A program made the translations under genes and the position numbers. Shown here one piece after another: positions 1 to 11,404 of a stretch of DNA of 64,000 nt. This DNA is from Guadua angustifolia (taxonomy: Eukaryota; Streptophyta; Magnoliopsida; Poales; Poaceae). The DNA lies in contig CM070511.1 of the NCBI GenBank assembly GCA_036346375.1, positions 10,602,001 through 10,666,000 of the forward strand, read 5' to 3'. Each line of letters begins with the position of its first letter. Within the stretch, counting starts at the first letter, position 1. The notes under the pieces are model-generated. The model had not been told where the DNA came from, made no database searches, and saw only the letters and a list, made by a program, of their open reading frames with translations.

Positions 1-272
1 AAAGCCTCCACATGGCCACTTTTCTCACAAAGTGAGTACAATGAAGACCACCACCTCACCACGAAAGCGTAAGGAGAGGTGCTAATGCAGAACAGTGGAG
101 TAGCAATGGGTCGAGGCGTCAAGAACGAATACCAAAATCAAGACGATCAGTAGACCGTGACACTCAAGACGAATCTCCTCGTTACGCACATCGCCAAAGA
201 GCATCCATCAATGAAACACAAGGATGACGAGCAAGAAGTCGAGCACGAAGAGGCTCAAACTCATCACGGCCG

Positions 273-892
273 TCAAGAAGTCATAAGTGCGACGATCTCA
301 AGATCGACTTCGACCTCGACGTAACCGACATGTACTAGGTGATAACTAAGGACCAAGCGCATCAAGTCGACGCCATATAGCGTATATCCGGGTGTAGAAC
401 TCATCAACACTAGAATCACCTCACGCCGGAGAAGCCGCTCCCGACGAATAGCGACAAGATAGGTAGATCGACCAATGGGCTCATAACGATCACGAAGAAA
501 AGACCACATCCGATGAGCATGCTCAAATGCAACAATGTCATCACTAAACGAGCCTCCATGCTAGCGGCGAGCAGTAACCAAAGACGAGCATCCTCATCGA
601 ACCATGTCCTCGTAAGCAATCGAATCGAGACTCATAAGATACCGTCGCCCTCATAATCTGCAAGAAGCTTTTCCTTATCTGCATCAGTAGCTTTGTCTGG
701 AATCACGGGCTGTTTGGGAGCAGTCGGACGAGGTGGGCAGGGAAGCTCGCCAGTGAGAAAATCCCAAATACAAAGGCCACACATGTGAAGACGCATGTGA
801 GAAACCCAACCACGATAGTTGGTACCATCAAACAACACCGGGCAGCGTAGAACAGGAACGCCACTCGAAGAAGACGAAGAGGGCGCCATCAC
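273..892 (-). pseudogene. Ty1/copia gag fragment (element A, decayed)
   Basis: The minus strand starts at an ATG at 892 and reads the typical copia Gag start, with LFDGTNYRGWVSHMRLHM followed by WDFLTGELPCPP. This first frame stops at 632. Further left two overlapping frames (619-416 and 509-273) carry the next part of the same family: a DEDARLWLLLAASMEARLV stretch and MWSFLRDRYEPIGRSTYLVA, the UBN2-like core of copia Gag. The protein is therefore broken by at least two frameshifts. Gag is the capsid-forming protein of the element. This copy's pol and 3' LTR would lie left of the window. The PBS and 5' LTR at 1558-1699 fit this orientation. Family assignment is firm; the exact frameshift positions were not resolved. 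Confidence 0.75.
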
Positions 893-1557
893 AGAACAGC
901 AACGGTCGACGGCTAGAGCACAAAGAGAATAGCGGTAGAAGCAGTTTTTTTTTTAACAGGCGTGACCTAATAGTCACGAGAGAGAGAGTAAACCTCTGGA
1001 GAACAGAGGACGGCAGCGCGCATGGAGGTCACCGGTCGCAGGCGCACTTGGAGACCACGGACGAAAGGCATGGCCAAGAAAGTGACGGCGGAGCTGAAGC
1101 CGCGCAGACCAGCGCGAGTAACGGGCCACGCAAGACGCAAGGACGACGCGAGACCCATGGACGGACGGCAATACGGGTCATAGATAAGAGACAGAGGCCG
1201 CCGCATGGACGGCGACGAGGCGCAAGTGAGCGACGAGGCACTAAGTGAAGCGACGAGGCGCGAAGCGAGCTTAAGCAAGTGAGCGATGAGGCGCAAGAGC
1301 GGGCCAAGGCGATTTAGGCGCAAGTGAGCAAGCAAGAAAGCAGACGACGAGGAGCAGAGGACCCGAACAAGTGTCGCTGAATGGAGCCACCGGGAGAGCA
1401 GAGGACTCAAGGCAGAGCAGAGGAGATCGATTTAAAACGGATCGGAAAACCGCAAAAACGAAGAATGATCCCGATCCTAAAAAAGAAAAGCCGATGAAGG
1501 TGCAAGTGCAACACTGTGATCGCTTTGTTTGGGAGGAGAAAACCTAACCCTAATTAT
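893..1557 (-). other. 5' leader of copia element A with short tandem repeats
   Basis: This untranslated leader lies between the PBS and gag of element A. It holds GC-rich simple repeats. The clearest is a run of about 18-bp units containing GCGACGAGGCGCAAG between about 1205 and 1310. Long open frames on both strands here come from composition and have no recognisable domain. Confidence 0.5.
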
Positions 1558-1569
1558 GGCTCGATACCA
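1558..1569 (-). other. Primer binding site of copia element A
   Basis: Read on the minus strand this is TGGTATCGAGCC, one base from the usual plant tRNA-iMet complement TGGTATCAGAGC in its central part. It directly abuts the LTR that starts at 1570, which fixes the element orientation as minus. Confidence 0.7.
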
Positions 1570-1699
1570 TGTTATGAATAGCACTTGTATTCAATATGAG
1601 GCCCTAAGGCCGATATATATACACCGGTACAGGAGGGTAAATATGCACTAAACCCCTTATACAATGGGAATACAGAAGAATATATATATACATCTAACA
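1570..1699 (-). repeat. 5' LTR of copia element A (130 bp)
   Basis: The LTR runs from TGTTATGAATAG to CATCTAACA on the plus strand, giving the TG..CA ends expected of an LTR. It adjoins the PBS at 1558-1569. It is related over most of its length to the LTR at 4006-4197 (shared AGTAGCAC/ATAGCAC, CTGTATTC and ATGAGGCC blocks). Its outer flank is TTCTC; the partner copy is outside the window. Confidence 0.75.
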
Positions 1700-1704
1700 T
1701 TCTC

Positions 1705-3385
1705 ATGGTGATGTTTTATCTATCTACAAGAATTTTGCCACCATGAGCCGTACTAGTTTGGTTCCCCTATTCGTGTTCATGCTGACTCAGTAAGGGAGTA
1801 TCTGTCAGGAGCCTTTTATTCTTTTCTTGCTGAGGAAGGCACTCTTTCTTAGTTTTCTTGTTCTGGTACTTATGCTTCGAATTGTGTGGCTAAACGCAAG
1901 CATCGTCATCTTCTTGAGACAACTCATGCACTTTTACTTGCTTCTGCTGTTCCACCTCACTTCTAGGCTGAGGCTGTTTCCATTGTCACTTACTTGATCA
2001 ATATTTAGCTTTTAGCTCTTTAGAGTGGGATTCCAGTAGAGCATCTTTGTGGCTTGACTCCCGATTATTCTAGTCTTTGCCTCTTTGGGTGAGTGCTATG
2101 TTCATCTTGCACCTTGTGAACGCACCAAATTGACCGTTTAGTCTGTTGAGTGTGTATTTCTGAGATGTAGTGCTGAGCTTAAGAGATATCGTTATTGGGA
2201 TCCTGTTGGCCGACGGATGCAGATATCTCAGGATGTTAGTTTTGGTGAGTCGTCACTTCTACCCTCGTCATTCTTCTTCTTCCACTCCAGCATCTCTTGT
2301 TAAGCTGCTTTCTTGATTTTCCTGATATTCCAGTTGCCACTTTTTCCTTTTCATGGTGACGTCTCCTTCATCGTCAGTTCCTCTGGTGTCTTCTTCACCA
2401 CTGGTGTCTCTTCTCGACATTTCTCCTGACATTGCTCCTCCTTATTCTCTACTACACTCGTCGTTCGCGAATTGAGGATTCCTCTGATGTGCCATCTTCT
2501 CCTGCTGAGCCACCTTCTTCAGTGCCTTATCGCTATACTCTTTGTGACCACTTGCTAACGTAGCTCTTGTCAAGTTGGCTTCTTACCGTGATGATGTTAT
2601 TCATCACGAATGGTGGCATGCAATGGCAGAGGAGGTTGCTACCCTTGAGCGCACTGGCACGTAAGATCTTGTGCATCTTCCACCACGTGTCCATCCCATT
2701 GCATGTGAGTCTATATAGTTAAGACTAGTTCTGATGGTTCTCTTTAGTGCTACAAGGCTCGTCTTGTGGCATGTGGTTTTGAACAAGAGTATGATCGTGA
2801 TTATGATGAGACTTTTGCTCCTGTGGCTCGCATGACCACTGTCCGCACTCTTGTTGTGGCCTCTATTTGTGAGTGGTCTATCTCTCAGCTTGATGTTAAG
2901 AATGCCTTTCTTAATGGTGAGTTGCATGAGAAAGTATATGCTGCCACCACAAGGGTATTCTGTTCCTGATGGCATGGTTTGTTGGCTTAGCCGCTCCCTT
3001 TATGAGCTTAAGCAAGCCCCTCATGCTTGGTTTGAGCTTTTTTTTATATGATCACTGTGGCTAGCTTTTCTGCTAGTGTTTATGATCCTATAGTCTTTAT
3101 TCACACTTTGCCTCGTGGTCGGATTCTTCTTCTATATGTTGATGACATGATCATCACTAGATATGATTCTCAGTATATTGCCTTTGTGAAGGCACGTCTC
3201 AGTGAGCAGTTTCTTATGTCTGATCTGGTTCCTATTCGCTACTTCCTTGGATTGAGGTTTCTTCTACACCTGAGAGCTTCTTCTTATCCCAAGAGAAGTA
3301 TTTATAGGATTTTCTTAATCGTGCTTCCCTCACTGATCAGCGCACAACCAAGATTCCCATGGAGCTCAATGTTCACCTATTCATA
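1705..3385 (+). pseudogene. Ty1/copia pol remnant, integrase to reverse transcriptase (element B)
   Basis: The plus strand carries decayed pol in several frames. Around 1830-2270 there is integrase C-terminal sequence (KRKHRHLLETTHALLLA, then PPHF, AEAVSIVTYLINI and TPDYSSL). From 2590 reverse transcriptase follows: WWHAMAEEVATLERTGT, then YKARLVACGFEQEYDRDYDE, FAPVARMTTVRTLV, SQLDVKNAFLNGELHE, LSRSLYELKQAPHAWF and the catalytic LLYVDDMIIT at about 3143-3172. The sequence gives out before RNase H near 3385. In-frame stops and frameshifts are frequent, so no product is expected. No PBS or LTR in this orientation was found. Element A and the element at 4006-4197 face the other way, so this is a separate, older copy. 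Confidence 0.85.
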
Positions 3386-3993
3386 ACAAAACCCAGTCTT
3401 GATAATTGAGACTATCGAAGAGGAACAGAAACGGTGCCCAAGAACCAAAAGACAATATTTTTTTGGAGGTTTTGCTATTTTTTACTTTTTTTACAAAGTA
3501 CTAAATAGAGTACTCTGCCTCACGCGAGAAGTTGCAGGGACCTGGCCCGGCATTGGTACCATCGGAGAGACTAACGAAGGGAGGTAGTCGGGGCGAGAAG
3601 TCGTCGGGGGCTTGGCCTGGCGTTGGCATCGGTGGAGATTGGTGCTGATAGAGGGGGACACCACATGGCGGCGATCCGAGTCAATTTGATCGTCATCAGA
3701 AGATCGCCTGGTGTCGTAGAAAGATGGCAGGAAGGAGGGCCGTGGGTGGCGGAATGGACGGCGCTAACTCGGGCAGAGCACGGACGGCGTCGACCCAGGC
3801 GGAGGCGCGGATGGCACCGACTGAGCAGCAGAGTGGTGACCGAGAGGTGGCCGAAAGTCAGCCGAGATCCTGTTGAGTGGCTCGAGGCAGCGTGAAGAGC
3901 CGTAGAAAAAGCGGCGGCGACTGGCCAACAAGGAGAAGGTGGTGAATGGTGCAAGTGCAACACCGGTGAAAAGACCCTAACCCTAAAAACCTT
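3386..3993 (-). other. Leader of a third copia element (C), no gene
   Basis: This stretch separates the pol remnant from the minus-strand PBS at 3994. Open frames exist on both strands but show no copia Gag motif. By position it is the 5' leader of element C, comparable to 893-1557 of element A. Its gag is not present, so the element ends here or was replaced by element B. Confidence 0.4.
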
Positions 3994-4005
3994 GCTCTGA
4001 TACCA
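3994..4005 (-). other. Primer binding site of copia element C
   Basis: The minus strand reads TGGTATCAGAGC, a perfect copy of the usual plant tRNA-iMet primer site, immediately next to the LTR starting at 4006. Confidence 0.8.
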
Positions 4006-4197
4006 TGTTATAAGTAGCACCTGTATTCGTCATGAGGCCAATAGGCTAGAATATATACATATACATGACAATACAAAAGGAAAATATATATAAGGTAATA
4101 TCTATACAAGGCAATACATGATACTAGCAATCTCTATACAAGGCAATCTAGGATAGTAGCAATTTCTATACAAGGCAATATAGGATATTGTTTAACA
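4006..4197 (-). repeat. 5' LTR of copia element C (192 bp)
   Basis: It runs from TGTTATAAGTAGCACC to TTGTTTAACA and has TG..CA ends. Internally it holds three near-repeats of CTATACAAGGCAAT (about 4101-4180), which account for its extra length over the 130-bp LTR of element A. It borders host intron sequence on the right. Confidence 0.75.
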
Positions 4198-4459
4198 GGA
4201 GCTACATCGTGAATATTTGAATTAAGCATTCATCTTGTTTATGGTGGGTGCATGACACATGAAGTCTTCACCGTTTGTTCCATTGTTATGTGCTACTTGT
4301 ACTAGTTCTTTTTGTGGGAGAAAGCTTGTACTGGTTCATTTCTGTTGGCAAGATACTAGTGGATCTACTTTTAGAATTACCACTTTCAGGCTTCATTTTT
4401 AGAAATGAAGGGCTATTTAATGAAATAAGTAACTACAATTATTAGTTTGCCTACTTCAG

Positions 4460-7400
4460 GTGGATGGATACCCTGTGTATAGCATGGTGACGCCAACTGT
4501 TGATGGAGCAAGAGAAGTTCTGTCATATTTGGGCTCTAAAGATACAACTGGAAGAAGCATTGCTCAAAAGGTGATCGTGACAGATCTTAGGGAGGAAGTG
4601 GTTGTTTACATCAAGGGAACACCGTTTGTTTTGAGAGAACTAGATCAATCTGTTGTTGATACACTGAAGCATGTTGGCATAAGTGGCCCAATGGTGAGGC
4701 ATTCCTCCAATATTGAACTATTCTTTTTATGGCAATCCTTACATTATCTTCTATGCAGGTAGAGAACATAGAGGCAAGGCTGAAGGAGGATATACTCTCT
4801 GAAGTTAAACAGCTTGGTGGTCGGCTACTTCTGCATCAAGAAGAATTTAATGCAACAACAAATCAATCTAGTGTGATAGGTTATTGGGAACACGTAGATC
4901 TGGAGGATGTGATAACACCAGCTGAAGTGTACAGCACGTTGAAAGATCAGGCGTTTTGTATCAACTACAAAAGAATACCTCTCACCAGGGAAAGAGAAGC
5001 GTTAGCTGCTGATGTTGATGCAATACAATCATCAATTGATAAGTATGCACCCTAATCCACAAATTTATATAACTTGCTGAATTACGTTGCTCAGTTACAG
5101 GATATAAGAATCACTGTTATTTCTCTTCAGATCTGCTAGGTACTATCTGTTCATTTCACACGTGGGCGCGGGATATGGTGGTGTTGCTTATGCAATGGCC
5201 ATTACATGCCTGGGGCTGGGTGCAGATGCAAAGTTTGTCATGGAACAAACAGCAGAAACACACTTTGTATCAACTTCTCTTACAAAAAATGTATCCATCA
5301 AAACCTCCACTGACATAGCACTCAGGCAGGGCGACTACCGGGACATACTAAACCTTACTAGAGTACTGGTACATGGCCCTAAGAGCAAAGAGGAGGTTGA
5401 CACAGTTCTTGACAGGTATTATGGTGTGATTTGTGACTTTTCCCAGAGTTATGCATTAATATGAATTATTTAAATACATTTGTGTACTAACTGGAAACTT
5501 AATAACTGTGATTCGTCTTATGACTGTTCAACATTTTTTTTTTCTAACAACCAATTTCTCCTATGAAGGTGTGTTGTTGCTGGGCATTTGTGGGAGGATA
5601 TTCTGCAATGCAGGAAGGCACTGCAAGATTGTTCACATGATGATGATGAGACACGGTCATATCTCATGGATATGGGTACTAAAGCTTTGAGGTATGTTTG
5701 ATGTTGTTTTTAATTGAAGGGTTTTCTGTTAAGGGTATTTGTAGTATTTCCAGGTGTTTTAGGGTTTACTCTTGTGTTGTGTCCATGTGAGCTATATATA
5801 TGCTCCTTGGGCTAGAGCAATACAACTAACCTTTCACATTTGTACTCCTTTTCATCTTACATGGTATTAGAGCTAAGGTTCCAACTCTAGCTCTAAGAGC
5901 GTCTTCCGCTGTTGTTGCCCCCGGGAGGAGCAATCTCCACTCCCGTGGGCGGCCACCTCATTGTAGTTAATGTCAAGTAGTAGCGGCCGCATACACACCT
6001 CTCGTCGCCACTAGCTCTTCCCCTAGCTCGCCTGCTCCAGATCCATCTTCCCCGAGCCCGCCACTGTCGGATCCACTGTTGTGGAGGTCGGCACCATTGT
6101 GTTTGCCCATCAATGAGCTTGTACCCAACCGGATCCAACCACCTCCCGTGCTTCCGTGTTAGATCCTATGCGGCTCCGCGTCGATCCCGGTCCCCCTGTG
6201 GTCAAAGCCGCCGCTACACCATTGGGAGTCAACATCATGCCTCAAGGATGCTCGTTGTCAGAAGTCATGCCACGCTTCAAGGACGCCACATGGATCCGGC
6301 CTCGCCGCACTGATCTTCTGCAGCGCTCCGACCATTAGACGTTGGATCTAGTTGCCGGTCGTGGGCACCCATGCTCGCCTTCCATGCTCCTGTGCTCGAT
6401 ACTATCGTTGGTCACCTTTTCGTTGTCGGAGTAGATATGAGAGAGGAGAGTAAGTAGGGAGAGAACAGAGAGAGACCAGATCTGATTTATAACTAGATCT
6501 GGTTGAAACCGCTCCCAACTCCGCTGACTCGACTCCATCCTTTCTCGGAGGAGCCGCTCCAGCTTATACCTCACCAGCTCCAGCTTCTACATCACCGCCT
6601 TCGGTTTTTCCTTTGCTACTCCTAGTTATCATTGAGTCTTTTCATTCTTAGTGTCGTTGCGTCCATTCAAGTTAGCATCTATCTCTGAGTTCGTCCATGT
6701 CATGCAAATCTACAAATTCCTTGTCAGTTAGCCGATTGCTTTGCTAGCTATAGCCCGTCCTTTGGGATCGAGTGTGGTTTTATCCTTCCCTTTCGTATGG
6801 CAGTAGTCGCTGCTCTTTTCTTTGAACCGTTAAAGATCGTAGAAGTCTTTATGATGCCGCTGCTTCTCTAAGCTACCGCCCCAAGCTTCTAAGGCTGGCA
6901 TGCTTCCCTTCCTTGTCACCGCTGTCTTGAGCTTCTATCTGCACTGCTGTCTTGAGCTACGATCTGCGCCGCCATGCTTCTATCCATCCCTCTTCGATTT
7001 GGTTTGACAACTCTATCTATTTGTGCCGGCTTCATCATCTTCTTTGTTATGTTGTCGCGGTCGACTTTGCTTCCGCTTTCCTTTGTTTTCTTAGCCCTGC
7101 ACTTTGTGCTTTATGGGCTGCCCTCATGACCCTGGATGGGAGATCATTTGATAACCGACACATTTTTCAAGAGCTGCACGCGACGATGACAACTTCAAGA
7201 CTAGGATTTTGGATTTTTTCAATTTAGTGTCAACCCTTCCAAATAAAATGCTATTGCATTCAACTTGCATTTGAGAGAAGGGGGGGGGGGTGTTAAGGGT
7301 ATTTGTGGTATTTCCTAGTGTTTTAGGGTTTGCTCTTGTGTTGTGTCCATGTACTGTATATATATCCCCTTGGAGCTAGAGCCATACAACTAACTTTTCA

Positions 7401-9405
7401 CATTTGCACTCTTCTTCATCTAACATTCTCTACCGCGCAACTTTCACTTTTTTATTCAGCATGTATTTTAGTTGTTTACACTTGATAGAAAATAATCAAG
7501 ATGGAGTGCCTGCATTTGTATCATCTGCTTAAAAATATTTAAAATAAGTTATCTTACATGACCTTAAATTTATACATAAAAAAGGTATTTTTTCAACTAG
7601 TACATCTCTTGGGATAGCATCGATCTGCATGTATCAACAAAACAATTCGGTGGACATGTGTTCCATTTTGCTCTTGGTCAGTACCTTAAGGAAGCATAAT
7701 AGAATGTGTTCAATTACTGTGTGCACACGATATTGCTAATGAAATTAGGAAAAATTTTGTCCATGCCACTGGAAAGCAACTAATTTCGAGAAATGTCACT
7801 GAAAACAGCTTAATTGACTATATGACATGGGAAACAGTTCTTTGCAAAATTCCACTCTGACAAAGATCAAAGGGGTTTGATCCAGGTACAAGTGATCATT
7901 TTGCCTTTTGGAAAAGATCCTTAAAATTGATGGATCTTTAAAATGCTGTTATCGCAGCTGGTAGCTTTCCAGTCACACACTGTATGGACATGCACTTTAG
8001 CCATGCCATGGTTGTGCGCATTTCTGTCCATGTTGTGCTCACATGTGCTAAGAGGATTTCCATCTGCTAGCAACATTAACCATGTGCAATGAGTGGGCAG
8101 CCTGCTACCAGCAGCAAAGCTGACCATCCATGGCTGGGAGTCTGGCTGCTAGTGGCATTCGAGAAAAGGTTTTGTGGTGCTATTTTAAAAAATGTAAAGT
8201 GATCATTTCCACTCAGGTCAAACCTTTTGACCTTGCCAGTGAGATTTTCCAAAGATCACTGTTTTTGAGTGGCAAACTGCCCTTGCAGTGGCATTTATCG
8301 AATTACCAGTTTTTCAAGTGGTATATATTGTTTTCCCCCGTTGAAAATTAATCTGTGTTGGGGAGATTGTTCTGTTGTTGCTATTGCGTTGGAAACAAAA
8401 TGGGGAATGATGTATGGTTCAGAATATGCTTTATGAAGTGTAAAGTTGATCTTCTGTTGATGCAGATTATTTTTTCTAGAATACTATGTGATTCTCTAAC
8501 GAATGGGTTGTAGTTCAACTCTTCTGTTACAATAATTGCCTCGCTATGTTAAAGAAATATTAAATATGCACATCTTCATTCCTCTTATTCATATTAATGT
8601 AGGAAAGGTTTTGTGCCGCTTCTCCTATTTATTCAAAGCAGCTCATTTCAGGATACTGTTTCATCTAAATATATGCATGTTGTAAAGTGCTTATTCTTTG
8701 TGATTTGTGTCATACATTATGGCGAGAGCTTAGTATTATAATTTGCAGAAAACATGACACTCGACAGTTATATGAAATAACCATGGAGAAGAAATCAATT
8801 GCATTACTTCAGTTCCATCTGCAGTTTGGATACGACAGGGAATCACATATTAGATCTAGTTATCTCTGTGCATCTACTGCTGTCCATACTGATAAGAGTA
8901 TTTTAGACTAGAATGTTAATTTTGGGACATCCAAAAATGAGGTCACATTTGGATGTTGATCTAGTGATCTCTTTGGTTAAATAGTGTTGCATGGTTGAAA
9001 AGAAGAACATTACAAGTATTAAAGAAACTTGCAGTATCAGCAGATGCGACAAAATTCCTAATAGAAATTAGGTTTTAGGTTTTTGACTAAGTATACAAGC
9101 AATTTTTGTATGCATTGTGATGCTGTGTTTGACTTTAACAGCATCCTAGAGATTCTGTCATTTTAATCTTTTTAGTTACATTTTTCCATATGCTCAAATA
9201 TTGGCTTCAATACATATCTTGTTTTGCCACCTGGCATTGATTGTACGTCTTATGTCAACTCTGCAACTGCAGGCGTTACTTCTATCTGATCACATTTAGG
9301 TCGTACCTCTACTGTACATCTTTGCGTGAAGCAACCTTTGCATCATGGATGGAGTCCAGGCCAGAACTCGGTCACCTTTGCGATAACTTAAAACTGGATA
9401 AGTAG
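4460..9405 (+). CDS. Paladin-like protein, C-terminal five exons (partial gene)
   Basis: Five exons join in one frame: 4460-4693, 4759-5042, 5131-5415, 5569-5691 and 9273-9405 (stop TAG), giving 352 codons. All visible introns are GT..AG. The product matches the C-terminus of plant paladin (PALD), a large protein of roughly 1250 residues with repeated, catalytically atypical tyrosine-phosphatase-like domains. Recognisable blocks are VDGYPVYSM.TPTVDGAREVL at the start of the fragment, then TDLREEVVVYIKGTPFVLRE, the YKRIPLTREREALAADVDAI segment, and the P-loop-like SHVGAGYGGVAYAMAI. The last exon ends in TFASWMESRPELGHLCDNLK. The P-loop lacks the Cys of an active CX5R site. Upstream exons are outside the window or were displaced by the copia elements ending at 4197. 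The 3.6-kb last intron hosts two transposons. No stop or frameshift is seen, so this part may be functional. Confidence 0.85.
5727..7425 (+). mobile_element. Complete 1.7-kb non-autonomous LTR element with 135-bp LTRs
   Basis: Two 135-bp LTRs (5727-5861 and 7291-7425) begin TGTTAAGGGTATTTGT and end CATCTTACA and CATCTAACA. They are highly similar (shared TTTTAGGGTTT, TGTGTTGTGTCCATGT and ATACAACTAAC blocks). A PBS reading TGGTATTAGAGC follows the first LTR at 5862-5873. A polypurine tract GAGAGAAG plus a long G run (7273-7290) precedes the second. The 1.4-kb interior has no Gag or Pol motif. Flanks are TTTTC (5722-5726) and TTCTC (7426-7430), probably a 5-bp target duplication with one change. 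Small size and short LTRs fit a TRIM or small non-autonomous copia-type element. It sits in the last paladin intron in the sense direction. Confidence 0.85.
7760..8325. mobile_element. Long-TIR non-autonomous DNA element in paladin intron
   Basis: The two ends are imperfect inverted repeats of about 130-150 bp. The left end reads CCACTGGAAAGCAACTAATT then CGAGAAATGTCACTG; the right end, reverse-complemented, reads CCACTTGAAAAACTGGTAATT then CGATAAATGCCACTG. Pairing continues inward through GATCAAAGG and TGATCATTTTGCC. No coding sequence is visible between the arms. Long TIRs suggest a MULE-like or foldback element; no clear target duplication was found, so the borders are approximate. Confidence 0.55.
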
Positions 9406-9506
9406 AAGGAGAGTTCGTATTGGCTGAAAGTGGGGCATTGTATTAAACTTGTTGCTGTCAATTGACAGCAGCAAGCATGTATATATTGTCGCATAAATTG
9501 TAGGAG

Positions 9507-9512
9507 AATAAA
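9507..9512 (+). terminator. Probable polyadenylation signal of the paladin-like gene
   Basis: AATAAA lies 102 bases after the TAG stop, within an AT-rich 3' region, as expected for a plant 3' UTR. Confidence 0.5.
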
Positions 9513-9599
9513 ACAGAGCTTTACAATCTGTCTGTTTTCTTTTTCTATTTTTTCCAATCATAGTATGTAATTCATTTAGATGCATAGCTTTGTTCTCTA

Positions 9600-10370
9600 T
9601 AGCTTCCTTAGCGATTCTGGATTTTATGAGCTTGGGTGTCAATAGTTGTAGGGGCTGGCCCTTCTGTGAATTATTTCAAACTGCTTTTTTATTAGATTTT
9701 CTTGGGCGTTTTTCCTTTTGTGCTGCTATGCATTCCTAACCCATGTCTTTCTGATTGATGTGTGTTGATGGAATTTGCCAATAAACCGTGCGGAATTGTT
9801 TTAGGATATCACTGTTCTGTAATTTGTATCACGAAGTACTGCTATAGCCTATCTGGACTTCTCCATGTGTGATACAAAATTACTATGCACTTGCAAGCCC
9901 TAGTGATCACTCTTAGGAGGCGGGATCCTTGGTCGGTAGCGTCGCGACGTGCGTTGCGGTCGGGACGAAGGATGCACCCCCGCCGTCTCCGCCTCGCCGC
10001 CTTCGTGCGTCGCTTCTGGTCGGAGCGCACACTCTGAACAACAACAATATCAACTTTTCCACTCATAGATTTCGTACTTCCAACTTGAATTTTCCAAAAC
10101 TTTTAACTCTTATCGTCAAACTTTCATCTCAACCTCTACGCTTTCAACTCAAATGTACGACTTTACACTCAAAAACCTCCGAGTTACAACGATCGTGGTC
10201 GGAGCGTGGCTGAGATGGCTGGCAGCGAGCGACCGGAGCCCCAGATCCGTCAGCCACCGCCTCCTTGGCTTGGTCCCCCAAACCCCAAGGGCAGCGACGG
10301 TGGGGAGGCGACACACGACTGGTGCGAGGAGATGTCAGCTGACCGTGAGGAAGGGGCAGGGGAATATTCA
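9600..10370. other. Intergenic, nothing recognised
   Basis: Unique-looking sequence downstream of the paladin-like gene. A GC-rich patch at about 9915-10030 gives open frames on both strands. These have no recognisable domain, no convincing start context and no splice-compatible continuation. Confidence 0.4.
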
Positions 10371-10599
10371 GGGCGTGTTTGGCACAGTTCTAGCTTCACT
10401 AAAATTTGTGAAGTTGATGGAGTAGGATATCCTTAGCTTTAAAAATTTATGGAGCTGGAGGTTGTGGGTATATTAGTATTTAGGTGAGTTATCTTGTTTA
10501 CATTTTAGACTAAAAATATAAACATAATTCACTTTATTTTAGCCTATAAGCTTTAGATATAAGGTAGAATTGGAGTCTGAAGTTCTGCCAAAAAGAGCC
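10371..10599. mobile_element. MITE family M, copy 1 (hAT-like termini)
   Basis: The element begins GGGCGTGTTTGGCACAG and ends TTCTGCCAAAAAGAGCC, imperfect inverted ends of the GTTTGGCA type. A diagnostic interior block AATTCACTTTATTTTAGCC is shared with copies at 27967-28055 (same orientation, right half only) and 40141-40368 (opposite orientation, complete). No clean 8-bp target duplication was identified. Confidence 0.7.
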
Positions 10600-10756
10600 T
10601 CAAATCTCCTACAACTCTAGCCATGGTGTAGTTGTCGTCGGATTTCAAACGACATGTTGGCCTGTTGGGTAATCAGCGGCCGCAGTATTAACATCATCGC
10701 ATTGAATCCTCCCTGTCCACTATTCAGGGTGTTGCCTTGGTAGTAAAGCCTAACCT

Positions 10757-11015
10757 AGGCCTCGTTCGTTTCAGGTTCTAGATTATAGATTCTGGATTAT
10801 AAAAGAAGCTGCTTTTGATTGTGGGAGAATCGGGTCGGACCAACTGCGACTTCTAGATTCCATCAGGCCACCGAGAATCAGGTTTCAGCCGGATTCTGAT
10901 TCTATGTAGAGGATAGCTTTTGATTGTAAGGGAAGCTGTCCAGAGTCCTCCTGTTCAGTACATAATCTGCTTTTTTTTTTAAGTAGAACCTATGCAGAAA
11001 CTGAAACGAAAGGGA
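10757..11015. mobile_element. MITE candidate with TTCGTTTCAG inverted ends
   Basis: The left end reads CTCGTTCGTTTCAGGTTCTA. The right end, reverse-complemented, reads CCTTTCGTTTCAGTTTCTGC, so about 15 bp pair. The interior contains repeated GATTCTG and AGCTTTTGATTGT words, partly self-complementary, as in a folded MITE. Target duplication is unclear. Confidence 0.5.
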
Positions 11016-11404
11016 CTCTAGTAACCTTGCCATAACCCTAGGCATGCTATACTTACACAGGTGTTTAGTTTGGTGTTATATTTGTGGCTTGCCACTCTTT
11101 GTTAGCACTATACTCAACGGTGGACCTAGAAAGCTTTTTATGGAGATGCAAACTTCACATGTACAACTTTATAGTCTTATACAATGATTTCGTAACATCA
11201 TAAATCCAACATATATATTTGAAATTTGCTAAAAGTACGATGTAAATAGTTCTAAAGTTTTAAAAACCCCAAAGCACTAAAATTAGAACCAATCTAATTA
11301 ACAAATTTAGCATATTGAAGAGATGATCTTGTAGTATTTTTAAAATTTTTGAGGGTGATGGGCTGGCATATATCCAGCACCACCCCTAGATCCGCCCTTA
11401 GACT
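11016..11404. other. Intergenic, nothing recognised
   Basis: AT-rich sequence between a MITE candidate and the copia LTR. No gene or repeat boundary could be identified. Confidence 0.4.

Noticed and set aside
967..1410. Minus-strand Ser/Leu/Arg-rich frame of 147 codons
   Set aside because: Falls in the leader of copia element A over simple repeats; no Gag motif.
5893..6574. Open frames within the 1.7-kb LTR element
   Set aside because: None shows Gag, protease, integrase or RT motifs; the interior is treated as non-coding.
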